DNA from: Sphaerosporella brunnea
Lineage: Eukaryota; Ascomycota; Pezizomycetes; Pezizales; Pyronemataceae
Assembly: GCA_008704415.1 (NCBI GenBank)
Contig: VXIS01000212.1
Span: 1 to 64,000, forward strand
Length of the DNA stretch: 64,000 nt
Direction of reading: 5' to 3'
Made by a program: the position numbers and the translations under genes
Notes under the pieces: model-generated
Databases searched by the model: none
What the model was told of the DNA's origin: nothing
Seen by the model: the letters and a program-made list of their open reading frames with translations, nothing else
Part shown: positions 43,951 to 54,419 of the stretch, piece after piece
Layout of the letters: each line of letters begins with the position of its first letter
How positions within the stretch are numbered: the stretch's first letter is position 1

Positions 43951-44708
43951 CGTTTAATGTTTAAGATGCCCCCCCAACTTTCGCGCGAAATGATCCCCCC
44001 AAAATCCTGTTGTCCAAGATGTCCCCAACTTCAAAGGGTCGAGTGCTAGTTCGTGTCAAAAAAACTCGACTCCACTACAAACCGACCTATACTAAACTAA
44101 CATACAAGTACGCGCATTATAATCTCCAATCTAACCGCAGGTGGAACACCTGTAGGGAGCTCGATCTCTCCGGATCCAGGACCATGAGTCCCCTCCCTCC
44201 TCCGCTTCTTCGCTGGGCGTCCTCGCACTGCTCTAGTATGAGGTGGTTCGCAAGGATCCAGAGGAACGTCCGGCAACGCCGAGCTGTCGCTTTCGTAACG
44301 AGAGTTCTCCGCACCTTGAGGTCCCGAGACCAGGTGCAACATCACGAGCGCCCTCCAAGCTAATCGGAGAGAGGCATCAGTGAACATTGAGACAAGGCTT
44401 TCCAGCTTGATGCCGACAATTTCACTTTTTGAACCGAATAGCATAGCCATTAACAACGGCACAGATGTGTACACAAGCTTTGAAGTGTTGAAGTGTTGAA
44501 CTGTCGGAAACATATCTCCAACACGCAGTTTTGGACTTCGTAGTAGCCCAAACATTTGTCTCTTTATCGGAGGAGTCGTCATCGGGCCCGGGAGGAGGCA
44601 TGGTCGCGCTGGGTGGCGGGTGAGATAGCTGGGGGCGGCGGGGGAGCGTTCAATCACACGGACTAGCACTCGACCCTTCGGGGTTGGGGGCATCTTTAAC
44701 ATTAACCG
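43951..44708. mobile_element. MULE-type element, copy 2 (758 bp)
   Basis: Ends are CGTTTAATGTTTAAGATGCC and, inverted, CGGTTAATGTTAAAGATGCC. A second inner inverted repeat (GGGTCGAGTGCTAGT at 44036-44051 against 44661-44677) is present. A perfect 9-bp duplication TTTATTCTT lies at 43942-43950 and 44709-44717, the classic Mutator-type size. A minus-strand frame inside (44097 to about 44650) includes RGRPAKKRRREG, resembling RGRPTKKRLRKG in the transposase remnant at 23.7 kb, so it may be an internally deleted copy of that family. Confidence 0.75.
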
Positions 44709-44790
44709 TTTATTCTTTTTTATTTTGCATGCTAGCGTTGCGGATTGTTTTCCATCGAGGTACATATGCTCATTACTGAAAAGAAACTGG

Positions 44791-45012
44791 TTATTTCGGA
44801 GGCCGTGCCCGCCCTGCCATCCTCAGACGCCTCTGTATCGCCCGGCTCAGTTGCGCCCTCTCCTTGTCTGAAATGTGTGGCAACGTCTCCGCACGCGAAA
44901 GAGCCCGGAATATGTCCTCGCCCATCTGGAAGGTGATGGGTCCCCAGTTCGAGAGATCGAGGATCTCTTGATAGGTCCTGTACTTCAAAGAATCGAAGAA
45001 AGCGGAGGGCAT
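44791..45012 (-). CDS. Small helical protein, paralogue B (73 aa)
   Basis: A single exon starting MPSAFFDSLKYRTYQEIL. The C-terminal block LPHISDKERAQLSRAIQRRLR aligns with the 77-aa ORF at 36051-36284. The two also share their middle helix (MGEDIFRALSRAE against VAERLFWVLAKIE). The end is basic. It lies about 80 bp from the MULE-type element. No recognised domain; a two-member family of unknown role. Confidence 0.6.
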   Translation of the reverse strand: MPSAFFDSLKYRTYQEILDLSNWGPITFQMGEDIFRALSRAETLPHISDKERAQLSRAIQRRLRMAGRARPPK

Positions 45013-45628
45013 TGCTTGGTTGGGTGGGGGGCAATAGACGGAGCGTCGGCAGAGGGAGGGTCAGGCTGGGGCTACTAATATCAAACGAGCGTCTTTTCAA
45101 AAAAAAATCGGTGTTTCTATGTGATGGGATTTTTTGGAGGCTCTTCAACGAGTGACAGGATGCGCTCTGTCACAGATTGTCACGTCGTCCGTGCTGGCGC
45201 TTGAACCAAGCCTTCCGTAACTGTTAACTCCAGATACAGGATGCATACAAGTACTCATTCTGTTCGCCAAAGCTTTCCAGATGATACGTGATCGCTCTGC
45301 GCCTTCACGGATGTAGATTTTGCACAAAGCGGGGAGCGACACGCAGCACCGATGCGGACAGCCGCAACGACATTCTACATGAAGCAGCGGGATGCTGCTG
45401 CTTCGGACTTGGCCAAGGTGTCGAGGGGAAGTTTCGAGAGAAGCCGAGTTGGTGACGAAACTTTATTTCCGGTTGTCCTTTGTTTGTTTTCCTTCAAACG
45501 ACCCTTCCCCTTGACACCTTCGACAACACATCCCTCCAGCTCCACACAGCCCATCTTCGTCGTCAACACCGCCCCTGCCTGCCCCTTCATTCTTCCACCC
45601 CCAGCGCCGTTGTTTCCCGCTGGAAGCA
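45013..45628. other. Intergenic, promoter side of the membrane-protein gene
   Basis: No gene supported. A pyrimidine-rich leader with CCTTCGACAAC precedes the start at 45629. Confidence 0.4.
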
Positions 45629-47374
45629 ATGGCAAAAAAGCGGCAGAACGACACCCCCACCAGCTGCGATCCTGGAAAGCATTGGTGGACGTGCCAATTC
45701 CCTGATCATCCTGGCTTCATAGGTTGCTGCCAGTACGATGCTTGCCAGGAATACACCAAGTGCCTGAATGAGCGGAACCTTCTTACCGAGAGCAGCAGCA
45801 AAGGCAAGAGCACTTCGACTAAGACCGTCACCGTTACCAGAGCCAAGACGTCTGCGACTTCTAGTGAAGGCCCGACTACCACTTCGTTTGAGCTGCCGGT
45901 AACAAGTGATGCATCGAGCACTACTGGAAAAGCCACGGGCGGCGACTCAACGTTCAAGATGACCACGGTGACCCCAGCACCAACTTCTTCTGGCTCTTTC
46001 GTCAACCCAAGTGCGGGTAGTGCCGTTGTCGGGGAGTCCGGTATCGCGGGATCGAGTGCTTTGCCCACATCCACCGCTCCGCCAAGGGGAGGAACAGGCC
46101 TGGCATTGCCGCTCGGGCTCGCGTTTGGTGGCCTTTTTCTGTTGATCCTGGTGTTCTTCGGCTTCTTGCTGTACTACAAGAAGAAGAAGCAGAACAGACG
46201 GCGGACGTTCGACAATGACATCTTCGAGCCTAGCTTTGGCCAGGAGGGATTCTGGGCCCCCTCGAATCTGGTCGCCGTGGGAAGGAGAAAGCTCGGTCTT
46301 CGTGGACCCCGGTCTGGACGATGGGAAGGCAGGCAGGGGGATAGTCCGGGAGCAAAGGAAGTTAAGTTGGAAGGAAATGGTTCGGGCAGTGCGAGCGCTG
46401 GAACCTCTGCCGCTGTACAGACGGGGCAGACTGCAGCTTCGCCAAATCCTGAAGTGCTCATTGAAGCGCCCGCCATCAATGATAGCACCCCTCAGATACT
46501 GGCGCTACCAGAGATGCCGCCTATTGCTAGCAGAAACAGCGCCTACCACTCTTGGAACCGAGAGTGGGGTTCGTCAGAGGTCTCGCCGTCGTCTGAAGCT
46601 TCGCCCACCACAAACCGCCTCACCCAGGCCACGCAGACCAGTGACACCCAGATGAGCGAGCAGCACCTTTCTACCGCTGCTTTGAGGTCCCAGAATGATG
46701 GCCTTCATGCCACCCAGTTCATGGACTACAGCGCTGCCCAGTATCCTAACTCCCCTGGTGTTTACCAGCGCCGCCTTGATGAGCACCACCGATCCCATCC
46801 GCCTCCGGCTCAGAACCAGGCCCCGGTTGACCAGGCTGATCAGACCCACAGCCGACGCATTTCGGCGGATCATGAAATGCCAATACCTGTGCTTTCTGAG
46901 CCCCAGGATCAGAGTCAGCATCCGATACCGCCTGTTCAGCATCAGCAGCCACCGGCTCAGTACCAGCCGGAGCCTGGTCAATATCAGCAGGAGCCTGATC
47001 AGTATCAACAGGCGTCTGGTCAGTACCAACAGGAGCCTGGTCAGTATCAACAGGCGCCTGGTCAGTATCTGCAGCCACCTGTTCGGTACCTCCAGCGACC
47101 CGTTCCGCATCAACATCCGCCATCACTGGTCCCGGCTGGCAGCCGTGTCCCTGTCGTCCTTCCGTATCCAGATGACTTCCATGGTCCGTCTATCGCTCAG
47201 TATCCGGCGCCTGTTCACTACCCCGTTGCTCCTGGACAACTGGCGAACACGCAGGCTCCTCGTGCGATGAGCTTCCCGCCCGGATACCAGCCGACGCAGT
47301 ACCAGCCATACCATCCGGCATCTGGACGGGCCCAGCCACCCAACGGCCAGCCTCATCCTGATGCGCGTTCATAG
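45629..47374 (+). CDS. Single-pass membrane protein with Cys-rich ectodomain and Gln/Pro tail (581 aa)
   Basis: A single exon. Residues 13-45 form a small Cys module (CDPGKHWWTC, then GFIGCCQYDAC) found in many fungal surface or sensor-like proteins. A Ser/Thr-rich stalk (55-150, likely O-glycosylated) follows, then a transmembrane helix at about 157-183 (LPLGLAFGGLFLLILVFFGF) and a KKKKQNRRR stop-transfer. The 390-residue cytoplasmic tail is disordered, with tandem QYQQ(E/A)PG repeats at about 450-490. There is no cleavable signal peptide, so an N-out signal anchor is likely. The layout resembles Mid2/Wsc-type wall sensors, but without sequence homology I can name. An annotated upstream exon providing a signal peptide cannot be excluded. 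Confidence 0.82.
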   Translation: MAKKRQNDTPTSCDPGKHWWTCQFPDHPGFIGCCQYDACQEYTKCLNERNLLTESSSKGKSTSTKTVTVTRAKTSATSSEGPTTTSFELPVTSDASSTTGKATGGDSTFKMTTVTPAPTSSGSFVNPSAGSAVVGESGIAGSSALPTSTAPPRGGTGLALPLGLAFGGLFLLILVFFGFLLYYKKKKQNRRRTFDNDIFEPSFGQEGFWAPSNLVAVGRRKLGLRGPRSGRWEGRQGDSPGAKEVKLEGNGSGSASAGTSAAVQTGQTAASPNPEVLIEAPAINDSTPQILALPEMPPIASRNSAYHSWNREWGSSEVSPSSEASPTTNRLTQATQTSDTQMSEQHLSTAALRSQNDGLHATQFMDYSAAQYPNSPGVYQRRLDEHHRSHPPPAQNQAPVDQADQTHSRRISADHEMPIPVLSEPQDQSQHPIPPVQHQQPPAQYQPEPGQYQQEPDQYQQASGQYQQEPGQYQQAPGQYLQPPVRYLQRPVPHQHPPSLVPAGSRVPVVLPYPDDFHGPSIAQYPAPVHYPVAPGQLANTQAPRAMSFPPGYQPTQYQPYHPASGRAQPPNGQPHPDARS

Positions 47375-48034
47375 GGGAATGCGCATCATTCGTGGAGCGG
47401 CCATTAGTTGCAAATGGAAGATAACGGGAAGGATAGAAGAATGATCACGGGGCATGGGCCATGTTTTTTTTTTTTTCTGGGAGTTTGGTCAGAGATCTGG
47501 GGTGTACTTTGTGGGGAGATTTGCTGACTTACCATATTTTTCCCTGTTGTTTTGCGTGATTTTCAGTTTAATTTCATGAGATAGGTGTTCTTAAATGGAA
47601 GCACGGTGCTTAATGATGTCGAATTCATGCCCACTTGCACATGTGCAAATCTATTCTTACGTATCCACGTATTTGTTGTTTGTGTGCTTGCCCCCGCGGT
47701 TGGGCTGAAGGAGGTCCGGAGCTGCTGTTCATGCCGTATTTTCTCTGGAGCTCAACGGCGGAGATACAGTATTAATAAATGGCTGGCCGCAAAAACGGCA
47801 GCAACGTTGCTCCGGTTACGAGAACAGTATGTCTTTTGTTTCCCCACACTTGGTATGCACAATTCTTTGTTTCATGCCGGCGTTCTTTGTCTCACTCGGC
47901 GGTATGTAACACCAGACCACCGTCACCACCGTCTTTATTCCAACCCCCACCTTTAGTTCTCCCTGCTCCCTTGAAGCTCTCGTCCAATATTCCAAATACC
48001 ACACAACCCGAATCGACAGCAGCAGATTTGAGCA
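47375..48034. other. Intergenic
   Basis: 3' UTR of the membrane-protein gene and promoter of the next gene. A T-run lies at 47465-47476. No ORF of interest. Confidence 0.5.
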
Positions 48035-51000
48035 ATGGACAGAAAACATTCCCTGCCACGCCCACCAACACCGTCTACCAGCGTGAAGCGGGTACGAATT
48101 GTTTCGCCGGAGCCGGTGGAGACGACGCCTACGCCCCCGCCACCGGTCATGAGAACCCCCGGACTAGAAGCAGCGGAAGCGGTGACGCCTGAGGGTCTCT
48201 ATTCCTTCATGGTCCGGAATGAAAGGGCTATTCGAAACCTGGGCGAGGAGATCCAGGCGCTCCGTGAGGATTTGAGGGAGGGAATGACCGGGAAGGTGGT
48301 GGTGAAAATTGGAGGCGAAGAGTCTAAGGAGATGGTCGAGGTCTTTAGGGATTCTGAGACGGAGCAAACGACAAATCCACTACTGCCACCGGCACGCGCT
48401 CCCAGCTCTCTCATCCGCGAGAAACGGCAGTTGGAACTCGATGAAGCCCGGGTCTCGGGTTCGACAGCTGGGCGGCTTAGAGAGTTGGAGAGGGCAGTTG
48501 GGTCCAGCTCTACTGAACCCCCGAGAAAAGCGCCTTGGTCGGTTGGTCGAGCTAATGTTTTGAGGCCGGTGTTCACTGCCCCCGGGAGGAAACCTCCGGT
48601 CGGTGTGTTTTCTGAACCGAGGCCAGTGTATTTGCAACGGCATGGATTTCCTCCGAGACCCGCGCCGTCCCCGGATGTGCTGAGGGGTATTCGAGCTTCC
48701 CCTACCCCGGTGAAGATGGGATTTGCGAGGGAACGGGATAGGATCGCAGAAGAGGCTTCGCCGTTGAGGAGGGTTGTTGCGCCGCCTAGAGGAAGAACTT
48801 CCCCTGCAGCTAGAGTCAGTGGGACGCCGAGAAGGGGAATGGGAGATCAAGCCATTTCGCCCTGGAGGATCGAGAAACGGGTGCCAGAATTTGGGAGATC
48901 GACGATGACGAGGCCGTATTCGAGGGAAATGATGGGCCATTTGGGGGAAGAGCTGTTGGCCGGTGGGGAAAGCCAGGCGACTGGAGATACGACTGAGGAG
49001 GAGCTTTCTGACCAGGAAGAGCGCCATGAGGATGAGGAGGATGCTGAGATTGGCAGCAATTATGGTCTGGATGTGGACCTCCGGGAAGTCCTAAACGAAG
49101 GCGGCGACGAAGAAACAGAAATCCAACCACATGGTGACGAGGACGCAGTGTATATTGCCAAACCCTACTTCTTAAAAGACGCCGACGAAAATAAAGAAAA
49201 TATCCCGCCGGCCCCTTACAACTTTCCCGGGCTGTCCTCGGACGACGACGACTCAGACTCCAGTCAACCAACTAAACGTGCACTCGAGGAAGCGCCCCAA
49301 CTACTCCGAGAGGGACAAGACGGAGAGGAACATATCCGACTACTCAATAGCGGGCCTACGGCTACACTTACACCCATCATCGAAGAGTGCACTCCGAACG
49401 TTACCCCAAGGGTCCGGCTTCGCTCTCCTTTCGAATCGTCAACGCTCCCTCAATTGAACCCTCCCCTTGACCACCACGCTACAGCACTACCTTCCCCCAC
49501 CAAATCTGCATCTCCCTGTGTGCTGCAACCGACACTTGGAGACGCAGATCCGCTAGATCCCCAAATTGTCCTGCAACCCTCTCTTCCCTCTCGCCAACCA
49601 TTCAGAGACAGCAGCATAATGGCCGGCAGCAGACCCTCACGCGACAGGCCGAAGTCGACAAGAAGTCGCGACAATCAACTGAGTACTCCCCCCGTTTTTC
49701 GATCCCTCACTTCACCAAATTCGTCTGCATCCAAACGCCGCGGTCCAATATTGGAGAACCCGGTCAACAGTTTGTCCTTCATTTGATATCCGAACGATAG
49801 AGTAGCGCTAATTCGTTTGCCTGTCAGAAAACGCTGCCGTCGAAGGGCCCAGTAAAAATGTGGTCGATGGCCAGACCCGTCCCAATCTACAGCTTGATGG
49901 TTGGTATGATATTCCTTTTGGTGATGCGGCCAGGCGGATTCAAGAGGAAGCCTCCAAGCGTATTACGACCCCTCGACGTACTGCGACTACTCCTCAGCAT
50001 GGTCCGACAGTCAATCCCGACTCCGGAAACGAACAGTCACCTTTCGGAGCCTCGCCAGCGGATACGTTCTGTGATCGCCGGTCAATTGGAAGTGACGACG
50101 GCCACGATGACGACGGCGCTCAAGATGTAAGCTCCACACCTTCTCGAGACTATTCAGTTCTGGACCTCCTCGGAATCCTCACTTCCTCAGGGCCCCTATC
50201 GACAGAAGCAAAATCTGACAGTGTTCAACAGACTTCAGGTATAGGATTCGACTTCTCACCAGTTGCGTGCTCCACCCCCAAGCCAGACCCCCATGGCCAG
50301 GAGGTGGACATGAAAGATGAGGGAAGCGATAGCGATTGGAGTGTTGAAGACGTCGATTTCGTGCACCCCGCTAATAGTGCGGAAGACGCTCACAGTCTGG
50401 ACGGGTTGTCTTTACCGGGAACTCCACCGCCTTCGCCGCCCCGCCCTTTCCCTCCGCTGCTTGACAGCGAGAGTGACAGTGAGATTGTCATCGACGACGA
50501 CCGGGTGATCTATGCTTATCCTGATTCCGTGACCGGGTTCCGCTTTGAGGAGCCTGCGAAGCCAAAGGACAAGGTTAAAAAGAAGCGGCGCGCTTCGAAG
50601 GAGGCCACTCCCGAGAGTGTGAAAAAGCAGTGTACGCCGGTCCCGGAGGGTGAGCCGGTCCCGGAGGGTGAGCTGGTCCCGGAGGGTGAGCCGGTCCCGG
50701 AGGGTGAGCTGGTCCCGGAGGGTGAGCCGGTCCCGGAGGGTGAGCTGGTCCCGGAGGGTGAGCCGGTCCCGGAGGGTGAGCTGGTCCCGGAGGGTGAGCT
50801 GGTCCCGGAGGGTGAACCGGTCCCGGAGGGTGAGCCGGTCCCGGAGGGTGAGCCGATCCCCGAGGGTGAGCCGGAACAGGATGTCAACCCTGAGGACGCA
50901 TCCTGGGATGATGATAACTGGTCCACCACCGATTCAGAAGGAGGAGAAGAGGGAGAAGGCGAGTCTTCTATATCAGCCCACAACTCATCCGGCGGGTCAT

Positions 51001-51902
51001 CAATGCTGGCCCATCACTTATCTAGCGTCCGCCTTGGAGACGAGAGCACCGATTCTCACGACTTGTCCGAATTCGGTATTGAAGACGATGGCAACGAATC
51101 CCACGGTACCGAAGATGAGAGTATCGATTCTCATGACTTTTCCAGTGCCCTTATCGAAGATGCGAGTAATGGATCCCAGGACTTGTCCGGATTCGGTATT
51201 GAAGACGATGGCAACGAATCCCATGGTACCGAAGATGAGAGTATCGATTCTCATGACTTTTCCAGTGCCCTTATCGAAGATGCGAGTAATGGATCCCAGG
51301 ACTTGTCCGGATTCGATATTGAAGACGATGGCAACGAATCCTACAATTTGTCCGGCGTCCGTCTTGATGACGAGGGTACCGAACCCATGGCCGCCGCTGG
51401 TGGTGATGAAGCCCGTGACCGTCCTGCTCTTGTTGGAGACCAAGCCGTTGACCTTCCAGCCACTGTTGAAGACGCAGAGACTCTCATCGATGGAGGAAAC
51501 CAGGAGGCTCCGATCACCCCAACCAACAACGAGGAACCGCCAAGCTCTTCCCCCTTCACCCAGCACCCACCGCCAGAAAAGCCCAAATTTCGTTTCCCAC
51601 CAGTTCCTTCGGTTCCCGTTCCAACCGATGAGGCCCCAGAGGATTCAAGTGATGATGAGCGGATTTTGTTCAGGCCCCGTAACCGCGCCGCTCCGCCTCA
51701 GCATCCCAGGCCTAGGCCGAGACGTGTTGCGGATCTTACAGACGCTCCGGATGCCGATCCAGACTCTTCGTTCGAGCAGCAGGTTTCTCAGCGTGACGCC
51801 GAACTCGAAGCAGCCCGTCAGCGGGGCCGTGGTCGTGGTCGTGGGGGCCGCGGTGGCCGTGGCCGTGGCCGCGGAAGGAGAGGTGCTTCTACCCGCAGTT
51901 AA
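48035..51902 (+). CDS. Large disordered repeat protein with RGG tail (1269 aa)
   Basis: Two long ORFs (48035-49786 and 49860-51902) join through a 58-bp intron at 49770-49827 (donor GTTTGT, acceptor CTGTCAG), giving one frame of exactly 1270 codons. The N-terminus is rich in SP/TP sites (PRPPTPSTSVKRVRIVSPEP) and has one coiled segment (ERAIRNLGEEIQALREDLRE). A long acidic region follows, then 13 tandem [PL][VI]PEGE hexapeptides (50637-50870), then two copies of a 40-residue Asp/Ser/Glu repeat (51061-51300). It ends in an Arg/Gly tail (RGRGRGRGGRGGRGRG) suited to RNA binding. No globular domain. The weak donor leaves open that these are two neighbouring genes. Role unknown; chromatin or nuclear RNA functions are guesses. 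Confidence 0.65.
50637..50870 (+). repeat. 18-bp coding minisatellite, 13 units
   Basis: Perfect-length tandem units (CCGGTCCCGGAGGGTGAG type), 13 x 18 bp, encoding [PL][VI]PEGE. Units alternate CCG and CTG at the first codon. The unit length keeps the frame. On the opposite strand it creates a Gly/Ser/Pro ORF that is an artefact. Confidence 0.97.
51061..51341 (+). repeat. 120-bp tandem repeat in coding DNA
   Basis: Two full copies (51061-51180 and 51181-51300) differ at only two positions, and a third partial copy runs to about 51341. The period of 120 bp equals 40 codons. Near identity points to recent duplication or ongoing homogenisation. Confidence 0.95.
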
Positions 51903-52163
51903 TTTGGTGGTTGTTTAAGCGCGTTTTTCGATCTAGGCACGCTGAAGCAAATCTGAGCAATTGAATACTATGATACTTTTTTCTCGTGTGATTTAGTGGT
52001 GGCTTTTTGTGTGGGCATTGGTCATAATCTGTACTCTAGAGCTGTACAATGCAATAGGATGAGCCATCATCACCATACCTCATCAGTTCTACGCAGGGCC
52101 GACACATAGAACCAAAAAAGCAACTGCAGCAAGTGGCTGAAACCTACTCGAAGGAGAAATCCT
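51903..52163. other. 3' flank of the repeat-protein gene
   Basis: Non-coding; no structure seen. Confidence 0.5.
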
Positions 52164-52260
52164 TGAGCTCAATTGGGGTTCAAATCGCCAGATCGAGAAA
52201 GTCTCGCGAGATCTCGTCCATCCGCATTTTTTTGGTTCTAAATGCCTGCCCGAGTACATG

Positions 52261-52907
52261 CACTATGCGTTCCGGCGGATACGACTCTCGATCTATTAGA
52301 TTTGCCAAACCGGTCAACTTCCCTACGATTCAGAGTCTGATTTACCCATGCAAAAAAAAAAAAAGCTCAAGTATACGGCCAGTGGAAGATTACAGCAACA
52401 AAGAAACTGTGCTCACACCTTGGGCTGGCCTAATTCGGTGGTGGTCGGAGAAGGCATGGCACACACCACAGCGAAATGGCGAATCACGAAGACTTATGAC
52501 GACAGGTTTAAACAACTCGAACTCAAAGCTATCGTCACCATCAAAAAAAAAAAAAACAAGTCTCAAAAAACCCCCCCATAACCTGCGCTGTCGTTCTGAG
52601 GTTTAGTCCTCGCCGCAGATCTAGACGGAAAAGGGTTAGTTCCCGCCTTGTGGTGGAAAAAAAGGAGCAGAACGCAGGACGTACGCAAGGGCCGTGGCCT
52701 TGAGTGCAGCTGGGGCAGTTGGGGTTCATATTGTTGGGTTTTGAAGGGTTTGTTTGCTTGGGAGGATAAATCGATGTAGGTGTTACTCGTTACTGATGGA
52801 AGGGGAGGGAAAGCAGGAAAGCGCGAGCATTCAGCCGCGGGCTAATTTTTTTGCTTCTTTCCTAAGCCTATGATTCCTATGATTAAATGCGCTGCTCGAT
52901 AGCGAAG
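52261..52907. repeat. Duplicated block, copy A
   Basis: Matches 54696-55388 in the same orientation over about 650 bp with many small indels, starting at CACTATGCGTTCCG and ending near CGATAGCGA. It includes AAATGGCGAATCACGAAGAC, GTACGCAAGGGCCGTGGCCT and a minus-strand micro-ORF with its upstream region. Confidence 0.88.
52541..52729 (-). CDS. Micro-ORF MNPNCPSCTQGHGPC... (62 aa unspliced)
   Basis: The ORF starts at 52729. The first 15 codons (MNPNCPSCTQGHGPC) are conserved in copy B, starting at 55169, with one amino-acid change. In both copies they are followed exactly by GTACGT, a good splice donor. An acceptor GCGCAG lies at 52583 in copy A. Spliced, the peptide would be only 28 aa (21 in copy B); unspliced 62 aa. 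The Cys/His pattern C-x2-C-x3-H-x2-C looks zinc-binding. It may be the first exon of a longer gene whose remainder was not copied. Coding status uncertain. Confidence 0.35.
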   Translation of the reverse strand: MNPNCPSCTQGHGPCVRPAFCSFFSTTRRELTLFRLDLRRGLNLRTTAQVMGGFFETCFFFF

Positions 52908-52935
52908 CCGTGGTTTGTTCCTGCTGGCTATGTAT

Positions 52936-53376
52936 CTACTCGGGCAAGGCATTTAGAGACTTTCTCCCTCTGGCGATTTGAACCCCCCCAATTGAGCTCA
53001 ATAATACAATAGCTAATGCTGTTGCCGGCGAAGGCTTGTATCTATGGCGATACTCTATTTCCTTCAAATTCATCAAGTTCGCCAATTCAATGATTTGGTT
53101 GACAGTAAAACGCAGAAACGCCAGACACCATGTGTCTCCTCTTGCTTCCACGTCAAAGACAAACTGTTCATAGGGTGGATGGAGAATATAACGGGTTTCG
53201 CGGTAAACGTAAGGCTGCAAAGGACGTAGCCCGAGCTCACGTTGGTGGGCAGCATTTCGTCGTTCCATGATATAATATTGCTGTTGTTCCGTCTGCATCC
53301 ACCATATAAGAAATGGATCGGTTAATTGAAGGGCGACAGCGGCGAGCAATAATGCAGCTGAGTTGGAATCTGACAT
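52936..53376 (-). pseudogene. PIF/Harbinger-type transposase, N-terminal fragment
   Basis: A 146-aa ORF. The first 110 residues include FLRFTVNQIIELANLMNLKE...YRHRYKPSPATALAIVLL, the helix-turn-helix region that precedes the DDE nuclease in fungal DDE_Tnp_4 (Harbinger-like) transposases. The frame then runs into inverted-repeat sequence (SSIGGVQIARGRKSL) and stops. No DDE domain follows. Hence a truncated element. I rate the family call as moderate because it rests on one helical segment. Confidence 0.5.
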
Positions 53377-53497
53377 TTTTGTAAAGTGGAAGCATGTTTC
53401 TCAGCTTCAACCGACTCTTTTATGTGCTCTCGCTTTTTGCAGAGCATCAACCTCCCATGGTTCCTCCCTTGTCCCCTTCCCACGATCCTTGCAGAAG

Positions 53498-53633
53498 AAG
53501 GTCATCACCTGCTTCTTTTGTTTGTTTACTGGCCATCACCTGCTTCTTTCGTTTGTTTACTGCATAACAAAATGCGCTAAAAAGTTGTGTTGCGAGCACA
53601 ACTTTCCTCGACGCTAAAAAGTTGTGTTGCGGC
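53498..53633. repeat. Two short direct repeats
   Basis: CATCACCTGCTTCTTT with GTTTGTTTACTG is present twice in tandem (about 53502-53565). CGCTAAAAAGTTGTGTTGCG occurs at about 53574-53593 and 53613-53632. Both are near the start of the transposase fragment. The following stretch to 54420 has no supported gene. The block 53810-53880 is alike to 55403-55475. Confidence 0.75.
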
Positions 53634-54419
53634 AATCACCGCTTTAGCACCACCATCCCCTGTACTCCCCCCTGGTTAACCCTCCGTTGCTGTGGTGGGT
53701 TTTCCCCAGAGAGAGGGCCGAGCAGCCGCCGGATCCCTCTAATGATTTCTCCTTCGATTTTTTTTTGGTTCTAAATCCCGGCCACGAGTATCTACTCTAT
53801 CGGTCGATAGCACCTGCACCATGCCGATCCCTACGTCACGCTTCTGCAGACCACGGTGGAGTTGGAGTGGTTGCCATCGTTTTGCGAGATACCCCGCGCA
53901 GCTGAGACATCGATTGCTCTACTCGAGTATATAGCAGCCAAATAGATCGATGTCCTATTGCAACAAACAACCATCTATTCGTGCTGTAGGGGGGTATGGG
54001 CATAGCAACGGTCTATTTGGCGACGATAGAACTCAATTCGGCGGATAGGTAATTGTTCTATTCGGGCCCAGTCGAGTGACGGGAATCACCTGGGGGGCGA
54101 AGGCCAATGAGAGGCTGGAGCGTGAGCGACCGAGTTGACGTGGGCGGCCTCAGATATGGTTTAGATTGTTCAACCAAAAGATACACATACGGGGCATTTT
54201 TTGCTCGTGTAGATAGGCAGGGTGGTTGCAGTTCACACACCCAACTCGCTCTTGCTCCAATCCGACCCCGCGGTTTGCATCCCCCGGTTTCTCGTTCAAG
54301 ACCCTGAGAGTCTGTCTCCACAGGCAAGCCAAATCTGACAGATCACATCTCTCCAGCTTCAAGATGATCAAGGTATACCAGTAACAGTTTAGACCGTTAG
54401 GCTAAGAAAGGGAACAAAG

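Larger units (their letters stand above)
52164..53006. repeat. Inverted repeat bounding duplicated block A
   Basis: About 43 bp at 52164-52206 (TTGAGCTCAATTGGGGTTCA, then CGCCAGA...AGAAAGTCTC) recurs inverted at about 52960-53006 with small differences. Block A lies between the arms. The right arm also forms the 3' end of the Harbinger-like fragment's frame, which suggests that the arm was joined to it by a rearrangement. Confidence 0.7.

Noticed and set aside
50637..50870. Regular repeat array that might be read as a CRISPR
   Set aside because: Units are directly adjacent with no spacers, in frame, in a eukaryotic gene.
50516..50983. Minus-strand ORF of Gly-Ser-Pro-Ser-Gly-Thr repeats
   Set aside because: Antisense shadow of the 18-bp minisatellite inside the sense gene.
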